DNA of 64,000 nucleotides from Pseudotamlana agarivorans (GCF_001642835.1 NZ_LXEI01000001.1:124001-188000), one strand, 5' to 3'. Counted from the first letter of the stretch, positions 43,325-51,820 are shown. Translations and numbers: made by a program. Notes: generated by a model from the letters alone, not told the origin.

Positions 43325-44350
43325 TTACTGTTCCGCTCTTACTTTTTGTTCCCACTTCCAAGCCGAACGCATCGCATCGTCTAGAGAAAGTTTTGTTTTC
43401 CAGCCTAACTCATCGTTAGCTTTATTCGTATCGGCATATGCAGAGATGATATCTCCCGCTCTTCTACCTACGATTTTATAATTTAATTTTTCACCAGAAA
43501 CTTTTTCAAAAGACTTTACAACTTCTAAAACTGAACTTCCCGTTCCTGTTCCTAAGTTAAAGGTTTCATAGTTCGCTTTGTTTTTTCCTTCTAACAAACG
43601 TTTTAAGGCTACCACATGTGCTTTAGCTAAATCTACAACGTGAATATAATCTCGAATACAGGTACCATCTGGCGTAGGGTAATCGTCACCAAAAACAGAT
43701 AATTGCTCACGTAAACCAATGGCTGTTTGGGTAATAAACGGCACTAAGTTTTGAGGTACTCCAATAGGAAGCTCTCCTATTGCAGCAGATTCATGAGCTC
43801 CAACAGGATTGAAATAGCGCAGTGCTATAGCTTTTAAGCTTGGAACCACTTTACAGGTATCACTAATAATTTCTTCTCCTATTTGTTTGGTATTTCCATA
43901 AGGGGATTCAGCTTGTTTTACTGGGGCATTTTCTGTGATTGGTAGCTCATCTGCCTGACCGTAAACCGTACAAGAAGAACTAAAAATAAAAGAGGCTTCA
44001 GGTAGTTTTTTCAACTCTTTTAAAATATAAACTAGGGTGCTTATATTGTTTTCATAATACAATAAAGGCTCTTGTACACTTTCGCCAACAGCTTTACTTG
44101 CTGCGAAATGTATCACACCGTTGATATCGTTATGTTCAGCAAAAAAAGCTTCAACGCCAGCTTTTTCTTTTAAATCTAACTTTTCAAAAAGGGGTGTTTT
44201 ACCTGTTATGGCTGTAATGCCGTCTAATACTTTTTCAGAAGAATTCGATAAATCATCAATAATAACGACTTCATATCCTTCATTCTGTAGTTCTACTACA
44301 GTGTGCGAACCTATAAAACCTAGGCCGCCTGTGACTAAAATTTTACTCAT
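43325..44350 (-). CDS. galE: UDP-glucose 4-epimerase
   Basis: Interconverts UDP-glucose and UDP-galactose. The 341-residue extended SDR has the NAD motif VTGGLGFIGSHTVVEL (6-21), the serine triad FSSSCTVYG (123-131) and Y151-x3-K155 in SPYGNTKQIGEE. PDGTCIRDYIHVVDLAKAH is the GalE signature, which favours GalE over other epimerases. Its start overlaps the end of the upstream aminotransferase gene by eight bases, tying it to envelope sugar synthesis. Confidence 0.94.
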   Translation of the reverse strand: MSKILVTGGLGFIGSHTVVELQNEGYEVVIIDDLSNSSEKVLDGITAITGKTPLFEKLDLKEKAGVEAFFAEHNDINGVIHFAASKAVGESVQEPLLYYENNISTLVYILKELKKLPEASFIFSSSCTVYGQADELPITENAPVKQAESPYGNTKQIGEEIISDTCKVVPSLKAIALRYFNPVGAHESAAIGELPIGVPQNLVPFITQTAIGLREQLSVFGDDYPTPDGTCIRDYIHVVDLAKAHVVALKRLLEGKNKANYETFNLGTGTGSSVLEVVKSFEKVSGEKLNYKIVGRRAGDIISAYADTNKANDELGWKTKLSLDDAMRSAWKWEQKVRAEQ

Positions 44351-45476
44351 TTAAATAGCTTATTATAGTTGTTGTTATAAAATGTATTTGTTCGTCGTCC
44401 AATTCGGTGTGCATAGGTAATGAAATCACTTCCTTAACCAATTGATTAGTCACTTCAAAATCGGCTTCATTATAACGCTCATCTACATAGGCTTTTTGTC
44501 TATGTAGTGGAATTGGATAATACACACCACAAGGAATGTCATTTTCATTTAGGTGCTTTACTAAGGCATCACGATCTACACCCTTAACTTGTAAAGTATA
44601 TTGGTGAAACACATGATTATCTATATCGCCATAACGATAAGGCGTAACAATATTTTCAAGACCCTTAAAAGCCGCGTCATATTTATTTGCAGCTTCAATT
44701 CTACGATTATTATACTTATCTAAAAGTGGTAGTTTAGCATCTAAAACCGCAGCCTGAATACTATCTAAGCGTGAATTAACCCCAACGACATCATGATGGT
44801 AACGTTCGTACATTCCGTGATTTACAATTCCGCGAATGGTATGAGCTAAATCATCATCATTTGTAAAAATAGCACCACCATCACCATAACATCCTAAATT
44901 CTTAGATGGAAAAAAAGAAGTCGCTCCAACATTCCCTATGGTTCCTGCCTTTACTTTTGTACCATCGGCATAGGTATAATTGGCTCCAATAGCTTGGGCG
45001 TTATCTTCAATTACAAATAAATTATGAGCTTTTGCTAGCTCCATAATCGCTTCCATATTGGCACATTGCCCAAAAAGATGCACTGGTACAATCGCCTTGG
45101 TTTTTGGCGTAATAGCGTTTTTAATCGCTTCTATATTAATATTGAAATCATCTGCATTAACATCAACTAAAACGGGAGTTAATTGAAGTAAGGCAATCAC
45201 CTCAACCGTAGCTGCAAAGGTAAAATCAGCAGTGATCACCTCATCCCCAGGTTTTAAACCTAACCCCATCATTGCAATTTGAAGGGCATCGGTACCATTG
45301 GCACAAGGAATAACGTGCTTTACGTCTAAGTAAGTTTCTAGGTTTTTCTGAAATTCGTGAACCTTAGGACCGTTTATGAAAGCGGTGTTTTCTATAACTT
45401 CTTGAATGGAAGGATTAACAATATCTTTTATCTCACTATATTGACCTTTAAGGTCTACCATTTGAATTTTTTTCAT
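44343..45476 (-). CDS. DegT/DnrJ/EryC1/StrS-family sugar aminotransferase
   Basis: PLP-dependent aminotransferase acting on nucleotide-linked 4-keto or 3-keto sugars, 377 residues. PLP contacts seen are ANGTDALQIAM (59-69), EDNAQAIGA with D158 and Q161, and the Schiff-base lysine K192 in SFFPSKNLGCYGDGG. RLDSIQAAVL and PLHRQKAY are typical of the family. With galE downstream and the Kdo transferase gene divergent, a role in lipopolysaccharide or capsule sugars is likely; the exact sugar is unknown. Confidence 0.92.
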   Translation of the reverse strand: MKKIQMVDLKGQYSEIKDIVNPSIQEVIENTAFINGPKVHEFQKNLETYLDVKHVIPCANGTDALQIAMMGLGLKPGDEVITADFTFAATVEVIALLQLTPVLVDVNADDFNINIEAIKNAITPKTKAIVPVHLFGQCANMEAIMELAKAHNLFVIEDNAQAIGANYTYADGTKVKAGTIGNVGATSFFPSKNLGCYGDGGAIFTNDDDLAHTIRGIVNHGMYERYHHDVVGVNSRLDSIQAAVLDAKLPLLDKYNNRRIEAANKYDAAFKGLENIVTPYRYGDIDNHVFHQYTLQVKGVDRDALVKHLNENDIPCGVYYPIPLHRQKAYVDERYNEADFEVTNQLVKEVISLPMHTELDDEQIHFITTTIISYLNE

Positions 45477-45529
45477 CTAAAAAAGAGTTAAGCCCGCTAA
45501 ATTAAAAATTGCTAAGACTAATTTTAATG

Positions 45530-45562
45530 AAACTCAAACTGAGTTTACAGTACACAAATTTA
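45530..45562 (-). promoter_or_regulatory. Promoter -7 box and leader hairpin for the aminotransferase-galE operon
   Basis: TAAATTTG (45555-45562, minus strand) is a perfect -7 match. The transcript would begin with a perfect 7-bp hairpin, AAACTCA-GTT-TGAGTTT (45530-45546). Confidence 0.5.
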
Positions 45563-45703
45563 CAAAATGATTGTGTTTCTATAGTCGTTTAAAAAGAATA
45601 ATATAGCGGGAATTTGGATAAATTTCAGCACTAAATTTCAATAAATTATGCTTTTAATTCCTATAATATTTTAAAGTCATGTATTTTAGCACAAAGAAAA
45701 ATA

Positions 45704-46942
45704 GTGGATTTACTTTACAATATAGGCACCCAAATAACTAATGCGGTATTACCTCTTAGCGGCATTTTTAGTGATAAACTAAAAAAGGGCGTTATTGGTA
45801 GGAAAAACACCTTTTCTGTATTAAAAAACGCATTAAACCCCAGCGACAAAACCCTTTGGTTTCACTGTGCTTCCTTAGGTGAGTATGAGCAAGGTCTCCC
45901 TGTTTTTCAAGCGTTACGCCAACACTATTCGGAACATAAAATTGTGCTGAGTTTTTTTTCACCATCGGGCTATGAAATTCGCAAAAACAGTCCCATTGCC
46001 GATGTTGTCGTTTACTTACCTATAGACACCAAAGCACATGCTAAACGCTTTTTAAACCTTGTAAATCCCGAGCTTACTATTTTTGTTAAATACGATATTT
46101 GGCCCAATTACTTAAAGGAATTAAAAAAACGTCAGGGTAAAGCTATTTTAATCTCGGCAGCTTTTCGAGAAAACCAGCCATACTTTAAATATTATGGAAA
46201 ACCTTTGAGGGATGCCTTATTTGCTTTCGAGCATATTTTCACTCAAAACGAATCCTCTCAAACCTTGCTTCATTCTATAAACTATCGAAATACAACCGTT
46301 ACAGGCGACACTAGATATGACAGGGTTTACAACCAATTAAGTATCGATAATACTTTAGATTTTATTAATACTTTTAAAGATAATAAATTATGCGTGGTTG
46401 CAGGTAGCACTTGGCCTGAAGGCGAAGCAATGCTAATAAATTTCATCAATAACCATGGTGATAAAGACATCAAGTTTATCATTGCGCCCCACAATATAAA
46501 ATCTGATCAGATAAATTATATTCAAAAGCAAATTAAAGCACCAACCGTACTTTATTCTAACAAACAGCATAGTAATTTGGTTCACGCCAAAGTATTTATT
46601 GTAGACACCATTGGCATACTCACAAAAATATACAACTATGCTGATATCGCTTATGTAGGCGGTGGGTTAGGTCATACGGGGTTACACAATACTTTAGAGC
46701 CAGCTGTTTTTGGTATTCCAATAATTATAGGAAATCACTACGATAAATTTCCTGAAGCCAAAGCGCTCATAGAAAACGGAGGGATGTTTTCAATTGCCAC
46801 CCAAATTCAATTTGATACCATTTTAACAGAATTGGTTGAAAACCCAAAAAAGCGACACGCTACTGGCTTGCTAAACGAAGCGTTCATTAAAAAGAATAAA
46901 GGTGCTGTAATCCAAATCTTAAATTATCTACGTATATTATAG
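45704..46942 (+). CDS. waaA: 3-deoxy-D-manno-octulosonic acid (Kdo) transferase
   Basis: Adds Kdo to lipid A precursor at the inner membrane, the start of the LPS core. 412 residues from a GTG start at 45704 (MDLLYNIGTQ). The catalytic glutamate E60 lies in FHCASLGEYEQGLPV. VKYDIWPNYLKELKKR, VAGSTWPEGE and AYVGGGLGHTGLHNTLEPAVFGIPIIIG are the GT30 signatures. Divergent from the sugar aminotransferase gene. Confidence 0.95.
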   Translation: MDLLYNIGTQITNAVLPLSGIFSDKLKKGVIGRKNTFSVLKNALNPSDKTLWFHCASLGEYEQGLPVFQALRQHYSEHKIVLSFFSPSGYEIRKNSPIADVVVYLPIDTKAHAKRFLNLVNPELTIFVKYDIWPNYLKELKKRQGKAILISAAFRENQPYFKYYGKPLRDALFAFEHIFTQNESSQTLLHSINYRNTTVTGDTRYDRVYNQLSIDNTLDFINTFKDNKLCVVAGSTWPEGEAMLINFINNHGDKDIKFIIAPHNIKSDQINYIQKQIKAPTVLYSNKQHSNLVHAKVFIVDTIGILTKIYNYADIAYVGGGLGHTGLHNTLEPAVFGIPIIIGNHYDKFPEAKALIENGGMFSIATQIQFDTILTELVENPKKRHATGLLNEAFIKKNKGAVIQILNYLRIL

Positions 46943-47019
46943 CGTTTAACGCAATGCTTTTTTTTGTTATTGTGTTAAATACATGTTTAAAACTAAATAT
47001 TAACACCAAACCCGAAAAA

Positions 47020-47343
47020 ATGAAAAAAGTAATTTTAAGTACCGTTTTATGTGCCGTTTTATCTTTAAGTTTCACATCTTGTAGAGATTCGAAAAAAGCA
47101 GAATCCGCTAAAGAAGCCATGCATGAGTCGGCAGATAAAGCAGGTGAAGCTATTGAAGACGCTGCTGATGCTACAGGCGAAGCGCTAGAAGATGCTGCTG
47201 ATGCTACGGAGAACGCCGTTGAAAACGCTGTGGATGCCACTGGAGAAGCTTTAGAGAATGCTGCTGATGCTACTGAAGATGCTATTAAAGAAACGTCAGA
47301 CAAGGTAAAAAAAGAAGCGAATAAAATTGGTGACGACAAATAA
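47020..47343 (+). CDS. Small lipoprotein built of 11-residue amphipathic repeats
   Basis: 107 residues from the ATG at 47020 (MKKVILSTVL); the open frame from 46954 adds an unlikely N-terminus. Lipobox SFTSC, C21. Residues 42-96 are five 11-residue repeats of the form GEALEDAADAT (GEAIEDAADAT, GEALEDAADAT, ENAVENAVDAT, GEALENAADAT, EDAIKETSDKV). An 11-residue period predicts a long amphipathic helix or right-handed coiled coil like LEA and YtxH-type proteins. A stress or envelope role is plausible but unproven. Confidence 0.8.
   Translation: MKKVILSTVLCAVLSLSFTSCRDSKKAESAKEAMHESADKAGEAIEDAADATGEALEDAADATENAVENAVDATGEALENAADATEDAIKETSDKVKKEANKIGDDK
47143..47307 (+). repeat. Tandem 33-base repeat inside the lipoprotein gene
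   Basis: Five in-frame units of 33 bases; units 1, 2 and 4 share GCTGCTGATGCTAC almost exactly, and units 3 and 5 have diverged. In-frame gain or loss of units would change helix length without a frameshift. Confidence 0.7.
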
Positions 47344-47554
47344 TACGTCAACCTACATTATATTTTATAGGATTAGATTGTTAAACTACAATTTTATTCA
47401 AATTATAGATTCTTAATTTTAAATACCTCGATTTTTTTATATCGGATTTTCATTACAAATCAACGTAAAAAGAACTCGTCAAGATTATTCTTAAAAAAAA
47501 GTTATTAATTTAGTCCTAATAAATAATCAAACCAATATTACAAATTTCAAAATT
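47344..47554. other. Gap between two lipoprotein genes
   Basis: AT-rich and without an open frame. TTAATTTAG near 47506 is a weak -7 candidate for the second lipoprotein. Nothing else seen. Confidence 0.3.
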
Positions 47555-47992
47555 ATGAAAAAATCAATTTTAAGTACTTTAGCTCTCACAGCTTTAATCG
47601 TATCATTTACGTCATGTAAAGATAATGCCAAAGCAGCTGAAGCTACTCCAACAACTGAAGAACCTACAGAAGAAGTTATAGTTGTTGAAGAAGAGGAAAT
47701 CGTAGTGGAAGACGCCACTGAAGAATCAGAAGGGGCTACAGAAGAAGCAGGTACGGTAGAAAAAGCCCATTCAACATCTTCAAGTGATGCTCCTTTAAAT
47801 CACGATGGATCTTACGGCGATGTTAAGGATGCGGAAACTGTAGAAGTTACTTACTCTTATACAGTAATGGGAAAAGCAATCTCTGGATCTAAAACCTTTT
47901 CAGGACACCAAAAAGAAGTAGAAACTGCTGTTCAAAAGTTTAGTGATTCCCTTAAAAAAATTGATCCAAATATCAAGATTACATCGAAATAA
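47555..47992 (+). CDS. Acidic small lipoprotein of unknown function
   Basis: 145 residues. The N-terminus MKKSILSTLALTALIVSFTSC, lipobox at C21, is very like that of the preceding lipoprotein, which suggests duplication of at least the signal region. Residues about 33-68 are a Glu/Val/Thr run (EEPTEEVIVVEEEEIVVEDA). The C-terminal 60 residues (VEVTYSYTVMGKAISGSKTFSGHQKEVETAVQKF) look like a small folded domain. No family recognised. It ends in a strong terminator. Confidence 0.8.
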   Translation: MKKSILSTLALTALIVSFTSCKDNAKAAEATPTTEEPTEEVIVVEEEEIVVEDATEESEGATEEAGTVEKAHSTSSSDAPLNHDGSYGDVKDAETVEVTYSYTVMGKAISGSKTFSGHQKEVETAVQKFSDSLKKIDPNIKITSK

Positions 47993-48021
47993 TTGTCTTA
48001 TTTAATAGGAGACAAATACTT

Positions 48022-48048
48022 AAAAAGCCCCTAAATAAGGGGCTTTTT
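48022..48048. terminator. Bidirectional terminator between the lipoprotein and ferredoxin genes
   Basis: AAAAAGCCCC (48022-48031) pairs with GGGGCTTTTT (48039-48048) around a 7-base loop, with T-tracts on both strands. Confidence 0.9.
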
Positions 48049-48091
48049 AAATTTATAATAGCTTTATATACTATAATGGCATTTTAAAAAA

Positions 48092-48421
48092 TTAACTCTC
48101 TGGAGCTAATTCAACTTCAAGCCCTTCCATTTCTGGAGTTATTTGAATTTGACATCCTAAACGGCTATTGTCTTTTACGTCGAATGCCTCAGAAAGCATC
48201 GCCTCTTCATCATCACCCATTTCAGGTAAAACCGTATCACTTAAGACGTAGCATTGACACGAAGCACACATAGCCATACCACCACAAACTCCAATTGTTC
48301 CTTCTGGAGCTAGTTCATAGGACCTTACCACTTCCATAAGATTCATTGCCATATCGGTTGGCGCAACAATCTCATGTGTAACACCATCTCTGTCTGTTAT
48401 TTTGATATTAATATCTTCCAT
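48092..48421 (-). CDS. [2Fe-2S] ferredoxin, adrenodoxin type
   Basis: 109-residue electron carrier. The cluster cysteines are C46, C52 and C55 (CGGMAMCASC, C-x5-C-x2-C) and C90 (SRLGCQIQ), the spacing of vertebrate/ISC-type ferredoxins, not of plant type. The acidic stretch LPEMGDDEEAMLSEAFDVKDNSRLGCQI is characteristic. The nfu and mrp genes upstream suggest a place in Fe-S cluster assembly, though it has its own promoter. Confidence 0.94.
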   Translation of the reverse strand: MEDINIKITDRDGVTHEIVAPTDMAMNLMEVVRSYELAPEGTIGVCGGMAMCASCQCYVLSDTVLPEMGDDEEAMLSEAFDVKDNSRLGCQIQITPEMEGLEVELAPES

Positions 48422-48468
48422 TACTTAATTTTTGTTCGTGCAAACGCACCTCACATTAATTTTGAATA

Positions 48469-48476
48469 CAAATTTA
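48469..48476 (-). promoter_or_regulatory. Promoter -7 box for the ferredoxin gene
   Basis: TAAATTTG on the minus strand, perfect match, 47 bases before the ATG. The leader can form GTGC-GTTT-GCAC. Confidence 0.5.
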
Positions 48477-48517
48477 AACGAAGCACCTTTATTATTATAA
48501 GTTTTATAAGGGTAATT

Positions 48518-48571
48518 AAAAAAAGTTTCTAAAAAATATTAAATTTTTAAAATTCTATATTTTTTAGAAAC
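48518..48571 (-). terminator. Terminator of the mrp-nfu operon (15-bp perfect inverted repeat)
   Basis: GTTTCTAAAAAATAT (48525-48539) and ATATTTTTTAGAAAC (48557-48571) are perfect complements around a 17-base loop. CTTTTTTTAATT continues on the minus strand. The stem is AT-rich, so its strength is uncertain. Confidence 0.65.
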
Positions 48572-48621
48572 CCTTTTGCATTGAAACAATAATTTAATTG
48601 AGGCTTTAACAGCTCTTTAAA

Positions 48622-48864
48622 TTAATCTTCAATATTAATAACCTGCTTAATTTGAGGCGCATATTTTTTAATAGTCATTTCTACACCAGATTTAAGTGTC
48701 ATTTGATTCACACTGCACCCTACGCAAGCACCTTCCAAACGTACTTTTACCAAATTATCATTTTCAATAGATAGCAATGAAATGTCACCGCCATCACTTT
48801 GTAAAAAAGGACGAATTTCTTCAAGTGCTTTTTCAACATTCATTTTTAACTCTTCTGATGTCAT
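48622..48864 (-). CDS. Nfu-type Fe-S scaffold (NifU C-terminal domain)
   Basis: An 80-residue protein from the ATG at 48864 (MTSEELKMNVEKALEEIRPFLQSDGGDISL); the frame is open to 48888 but that overlaps mrp. The single domain is the NifU C-terminal fold, with C47-x2-C50 in EGACVGCSVNQMTLKSGVE binding a cluster across a dimer. It starts four bases after the mrp stop, so the two proteins are surely made together and probably hand over clusters. Confidence 0.93.
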   Translation of the reverse strand: MTSEELKMNVEKALEEIRPFLQSDGGDISLLSIENDNLVKVRLEGACVGCSVNQMTLKSGVEMTIKKYAPQIKQVINIED

Positions 48865-48868
48865 ATTC

Positions 48869-50005
48869 TTATTTTTTAACCGCTGCACAACCAGCCATTG
48901 TTGTTATTTTAATAGCCTCTGTAGGCGGTAAATCATCGTTTCTTCGAACCACTTCCTGAACTACATTCTGAGTGATTTTTTCGAAAGCTTTTTCTAGAGG
49001 TGTTCCTGTTTGAAGTGCTGCAGGACGACCAACGTCTCCAGCTTCTCTTATACTTTGTACCAGAGGTAACTCACCTAAAAACGGTACTTTTAAATCCTCT
49101 GCTAGGTGTTTTGCTCCTTCTTTTCCAAAAATAAAATATTTATTATCTGGTAATTCTTCTGGTGTAAAGTACGCCATATTTTCAATCAATCCTAAAACAG
49201 GCACATTGATGCTGTCTTGTTGAAACATCGCAACTCCTTTTTTAGCATCAGCTAATGCCACATTCTGAGGCGTGCTTACAATAACAGCCCCAGTTATAGG
49301 CAGCGACTGCATGATACTTAAATGAATATCTCCAGTTCCTGGAGGTAAATCTAACAATAAGAAATCCAGTTCTCCCCAGTGGGCATCAAAAATCATTTGA
49401 TTTAAAGCTTTAGCGGCCATTGGTCCTCTCCAAACTACCGCTTGGTTAGGCTGTGTAAAAAAACCAATAGATAACACTTTGACGTTATAATTTTCGATGG
49501 GTTTCATTTTCGATTTCCCTTCAATATTAACGGCTAATGGTTTTTCGTTAACCACATCAAACATGATAGGAATTGAAGGCCCGTAAATATCGGCATCTAA
49601 AACACCAACTTTAAAGCCCATTTTCGCTAATGATACAGCTAAATTTGCTGTAACGGTAGATTTCCCTACACCACCCTTTCCGGATGCCACAGCGATAATA
49701 TTTTGAATCCCTGGAACAGGCTTGCCTTTAATCACATTTGGTTTTGGAGTTTCTGGCGCTTCAACTTTTACATTGACTTTAATTTTAGCCTTCTCGTAAA
49801 CCTTTTCGTGAATGGTTTTTAAAATATCAACTTCAGTACGTTTTTTCGCCTGAAGACTTGGGTTCTTTATAGTAATTTCAACAATAACTTCGTCTCCAAA
49901 AGTTACCACATTTTTAACAGCCCCACTTTCAACCATGTTTTGTCCTTCTCCTGGAACTGTAATGCTTTCGAGTGCTGTTAAAATATCTTTCTTATTAAGC
50001 TTCAT
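48869..50005 (-). CDS. Mrp/ApbC-family P-loop ATPase, Fe-S cluster carrier
   Basis: 378 residues. N-terminal MIP18/DUF59 domain (1-85), then the deviant Walker A ASGKGGVGKSTVTANLA (108-124), DADIYGPSIP (switch I), and LLLDLPPGTGDIHLS (switch II). It belongs to the Mrp/Nbp35 group that binds and transfers a [4Fe-4S] cluster. The usual C-x2-C of that group is missing: the stretch after NMAYF reads TPEELPDNKYFIFG. Only one C-terminal cysteine (AGCAAVKK) is near. The adjacent Nfu gene may supply the cluster ligands. Confidence 0.92.
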   Translation of the reverse strand: MKLNKKDILTALESITVPGEGQNMVESGAVKNVVTFGDEVIVEITIKNPSLQAKKRTEVDILKTIHEKVYEKAKIKVNVKVEAPETPKPNVIKGKPVPGIQNIIAVASGKGGVGKSTVTANLAVSLAKMGFKVGVLDADIYGPSIPIMFDVVNEKPLAVNIEGKSKMKPIENYNVKVLSIGFFTQPNQAVVWRGPMAAKALNQMIFDAHWGELDFLLLDLPPGTGDIHLSIMQSLPITGAVIVSTPQNVALADAKKGVAMFQQDSINVPVLGLIENMAYFTPEELPDNKYFIFGKEGAKHLAEDLKVPFLGELPLVQSIREAGDVGRPAALQTGTPLEKAFEKITQNVVQEVVRRNDDLPPTEAIKITTMAGCAAVKK

Positions 50006-50027
50006 TTATTCAAATTAATTCTAACTA

Positions 50028-50035
50028 CAAAGATA
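50028..50035 (-). promoter_or_regulatory. Promoter -7 box for mrp-nfu
   Basis: TATCTTTG on the minus strand, perfect match, 23 bases before the mrp ATG. Confidence 0.5.
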
Positions 50036-50458
50036 ATTAATAATGCGCTAAGACGGAAGTGCTATCCTATAAGTTTTGTTTATAATTAACTTTAGTTTAA
50101 GGTTATATAGCCGTAAGTTTTGTAGCCATTTAACTGCTAATTGACTTATTAAACTAATACCCACTTCATTTACAAAGCTTAAAACTTCATATAAACAACG
50201 GTTTTATTGCTAATTTTCACCTGTTAAAAACAGCAAATTCTAAAAGCAGGTCATGATAAATTACGAAGAATGCATTAAAGATTTTTTTATGCATACATAA
50301 CATACTTGTTTAAAGAATTTCGTATCTTAGTGAAGATCAAACTAGTATAAAAACGACTATTTTCAGTATAACCCAAATCGTATATTGAAGTTTTTAATAC
50401 TTACATAGGTTCGTACAACCTAAGGCACCTACATAATAACAGTTTAATATAACTAATT
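50036..50458. other. Gap upstream of the unknown gene
   Basis: About 420 AT-rich bases. TATCTTAG (50323-50330) is a near-consensus -7 box on the plus strand, with TTG 14 bases upstream, which is short. Just before the gene, AGGTT-CGTAC-AACCT (50407-50421) is a small hairpin. No open frame. Confidence 0.35.
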
Positions 50459-50857
50459 ATGTTTAAGATGTTTAACTTCGAAAGCAAAGCCACGCGAGAG
50501 GATTGTAAATTCATAATTGACATTATAAATAACTATTCTGAAGATCAATCTATCAAAAAATTAATTTCACCAATTTCTGATGAATACTATTTATTAGATG
50601 AAAAAAACCAAGTTTCAATCTGTATTGCCGATGACGAAATAATACTTGCAAATCACATTTACCTTTACAAAAAAGCTTTTAATCTAGCCTTTACCAGCGA
50701 TCTTAAGAAAATCATTAAGAGACAAATGGAAAAAGAAATGCAGGATTTAAAGAAAACACTCTTTAAGAATGAAATTAATCTTTTAGATAAAATCTTGAAG
50801 CTTTCTGCTCGTAAGAAAAAAGCGCTTACCATAACGCCTAACTTAAAATCAAGCTAA
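50459..50857 (+). CDS. Unknown 132-residue cytoplasmic protein
   Basis: No signal peptide, no membrane helix and no family I recognise. The N-terminal half alternates hydrophobic and acidic residues (CKFIIDIINNYSEDQSIKKLI, YYLLDEKNQVSICIADDEIILANHIYLYKKAF). The C-terminal half is a basic helical segment (LKKIIKRQMEKEMQDLKKTLF, LDKILKLSARKKKAL) that could bind nucleic acid or a partner. It has a separate leader of more than 100 bases and ends three bases from the converging atl gene. Codon use matches its neighbours, so I take it as real. Confidence 0.6.
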   Translation: MFKMFNFESKATREDCKFIIDIINNYSEDQSIKKLISPISDEYYLLDEKNQVSICIADDEIILANHIYLYKKAFNLAFTSDLKKIIKRQMEKEMQDLKKTLFKNEINLLDKILKLSARKKKALTITPNLKSS

Positions 50858-50860
50858 TCG

Positions 50861-51193
50861 TTACTGCAATGCTTCAGATGGATTCCAAAACACTTTCTCG
50901 AAACTTTGAATTTGGTTGTCTTTTACCACAACACCTTCATTTTCGAGAAGCTGCTGCATTAAATTTGTACCCTCAAAATGATGCTTGCCCGTTAATAAAC
51001 CTTTCCGGTTTACTACGCGGTGCGCAGGCACGTCCTTACCATGCGCATTATTCATGGCGTAACCAACCATCCTTGCACTTCGCGGAGCACCCAGATAGTT
51101 CGCAATAGCCCCGTAACTCGTTACACTTCCATAGGGAATTTGCTTTACCACATCATATACACGTTCGAAAAAACTTAGTGTTTCTGGTTTCAT
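50861..51193 (-). CDS. Alkyltransferase-like (ATL) DNA-lesion-binding protein
   Basis: 110 residues of the AGT/MGMT C-terminal fold: FFERVYDVVKQIPYGSVTSYGAIANYLG (helix-turn-helix), the arginine finger R41 in SARMVGYAM, and the active-site motif. There the acceptor cysteine of PCHR is alanine: P56-A57-H-R-V. Such ATL proteins cannot repair but bind O6-alkylguanine and pass it to nucleotide excision repair; Ala-type ATLs are known, e.g. in Thermus. It overlaps the lysE-family gene by four bases at the end of a trmB operon. Confidence 0.92.
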   Translation of the reverse strand: MKPETLSFFERVYDVVKQIPYGSVTSYGAIANYLGAPRSARMVGYAMNNAHGKDVPAHRVVNRKGLLTGKHHFEGTNLMQQLLENEGVVVKDNQIQSFEKVFWNPSEALQ

Positions 51194-51819
51194 GATCCTC
51201 TTATAATTCCTATAATAGTCACTATAGACATGATAGCTGTGATACCCCCAATAAGGCGGTTCATATTTTTCTGAGAAGTAAGAGCCTTACTCTTTATTTT
51301 ATCAAAAAAGAAAATATACAAATACAAGGTCGCAAATGATCCCATAACAGCTCCAGCGACATAAGAAATCACACTAATTTTCTCGAAAGTTATCCAACCC
51401 AAAGAAGCCAAGGATATGGTCATATAAGCTTGGTACGGTATAGGAAACACGTTTAAAGCAGACATGAGTACCCCTTGAAAAAAACGGCTGTGCTTACTTC
51501 TTTTTTGAAGTTTGACTTCCTTAGGTTCCTTGGACTTTGCTATAAACAAAAAGTAAATGGTAATTAAAATGAAGATAACAACGGCCACACGCCTTAGCAC
51601 ATCAACCACTTCGGGGTTTGTACTTAAGTAACTTGCAAAAATGGAAGCAATATAGGTTTGACCTAAAACTACAATACAGGCTCCTATGGAGAACATAATA
51701 CCGCGAACATGACCTTCTTTAAGACTAATTTTTGCCGCAGTCATGTTTAACAAACCCGGAGGAATAACACCTAAAAAAGCGAAGATAAAACCTAATAAAA
51801 ATACAATTGTAACCTCCAA
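51190..51819 (-). CDS. LysE-family translocator
   Basis: 209-residue inner-membrane exporter with about six helices. The first is IVFLLGFIFAFLGVIPPGLLNMTAAKISLKEG, with the LysE-type PPG-x-L motif, then FSIGACIVVLGQTYIASIFASYL and others. Family members export amino acids or related small molecules; the substrate is unknown. It starts one base after trmB. Confidence 0.85.
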   Translation of the reverse strand: MEVTIVFLLGFIFAFLGVIPPGLLNMTAAKISLKEGHVRGIMFSIGACIVVLGQTYIASIFASYLSTNPEVVDVLRRVAVVIFILITIYFLFIAKSKEPKEVKLQKRSKHSRFFQGVLMSALNVFPIPYQAYMTISLASLGWITFEKISVISYVAGAVMGSFATLYLYIFFFDKIKSKALTSQKNMNRLIGGITAIMSIVTIIGIIRGS

Positions 51820-51820
51820 A

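Noticed and set aside
46887-47351. Minus-strand 154-residue frame opposite the repeat lipoprotein
   Set aside because: Ser/Ala-rich shadow of the GC-richer 33-base repeats; the plus strand has a lipobox, a sensible start and a clear protein pattern.
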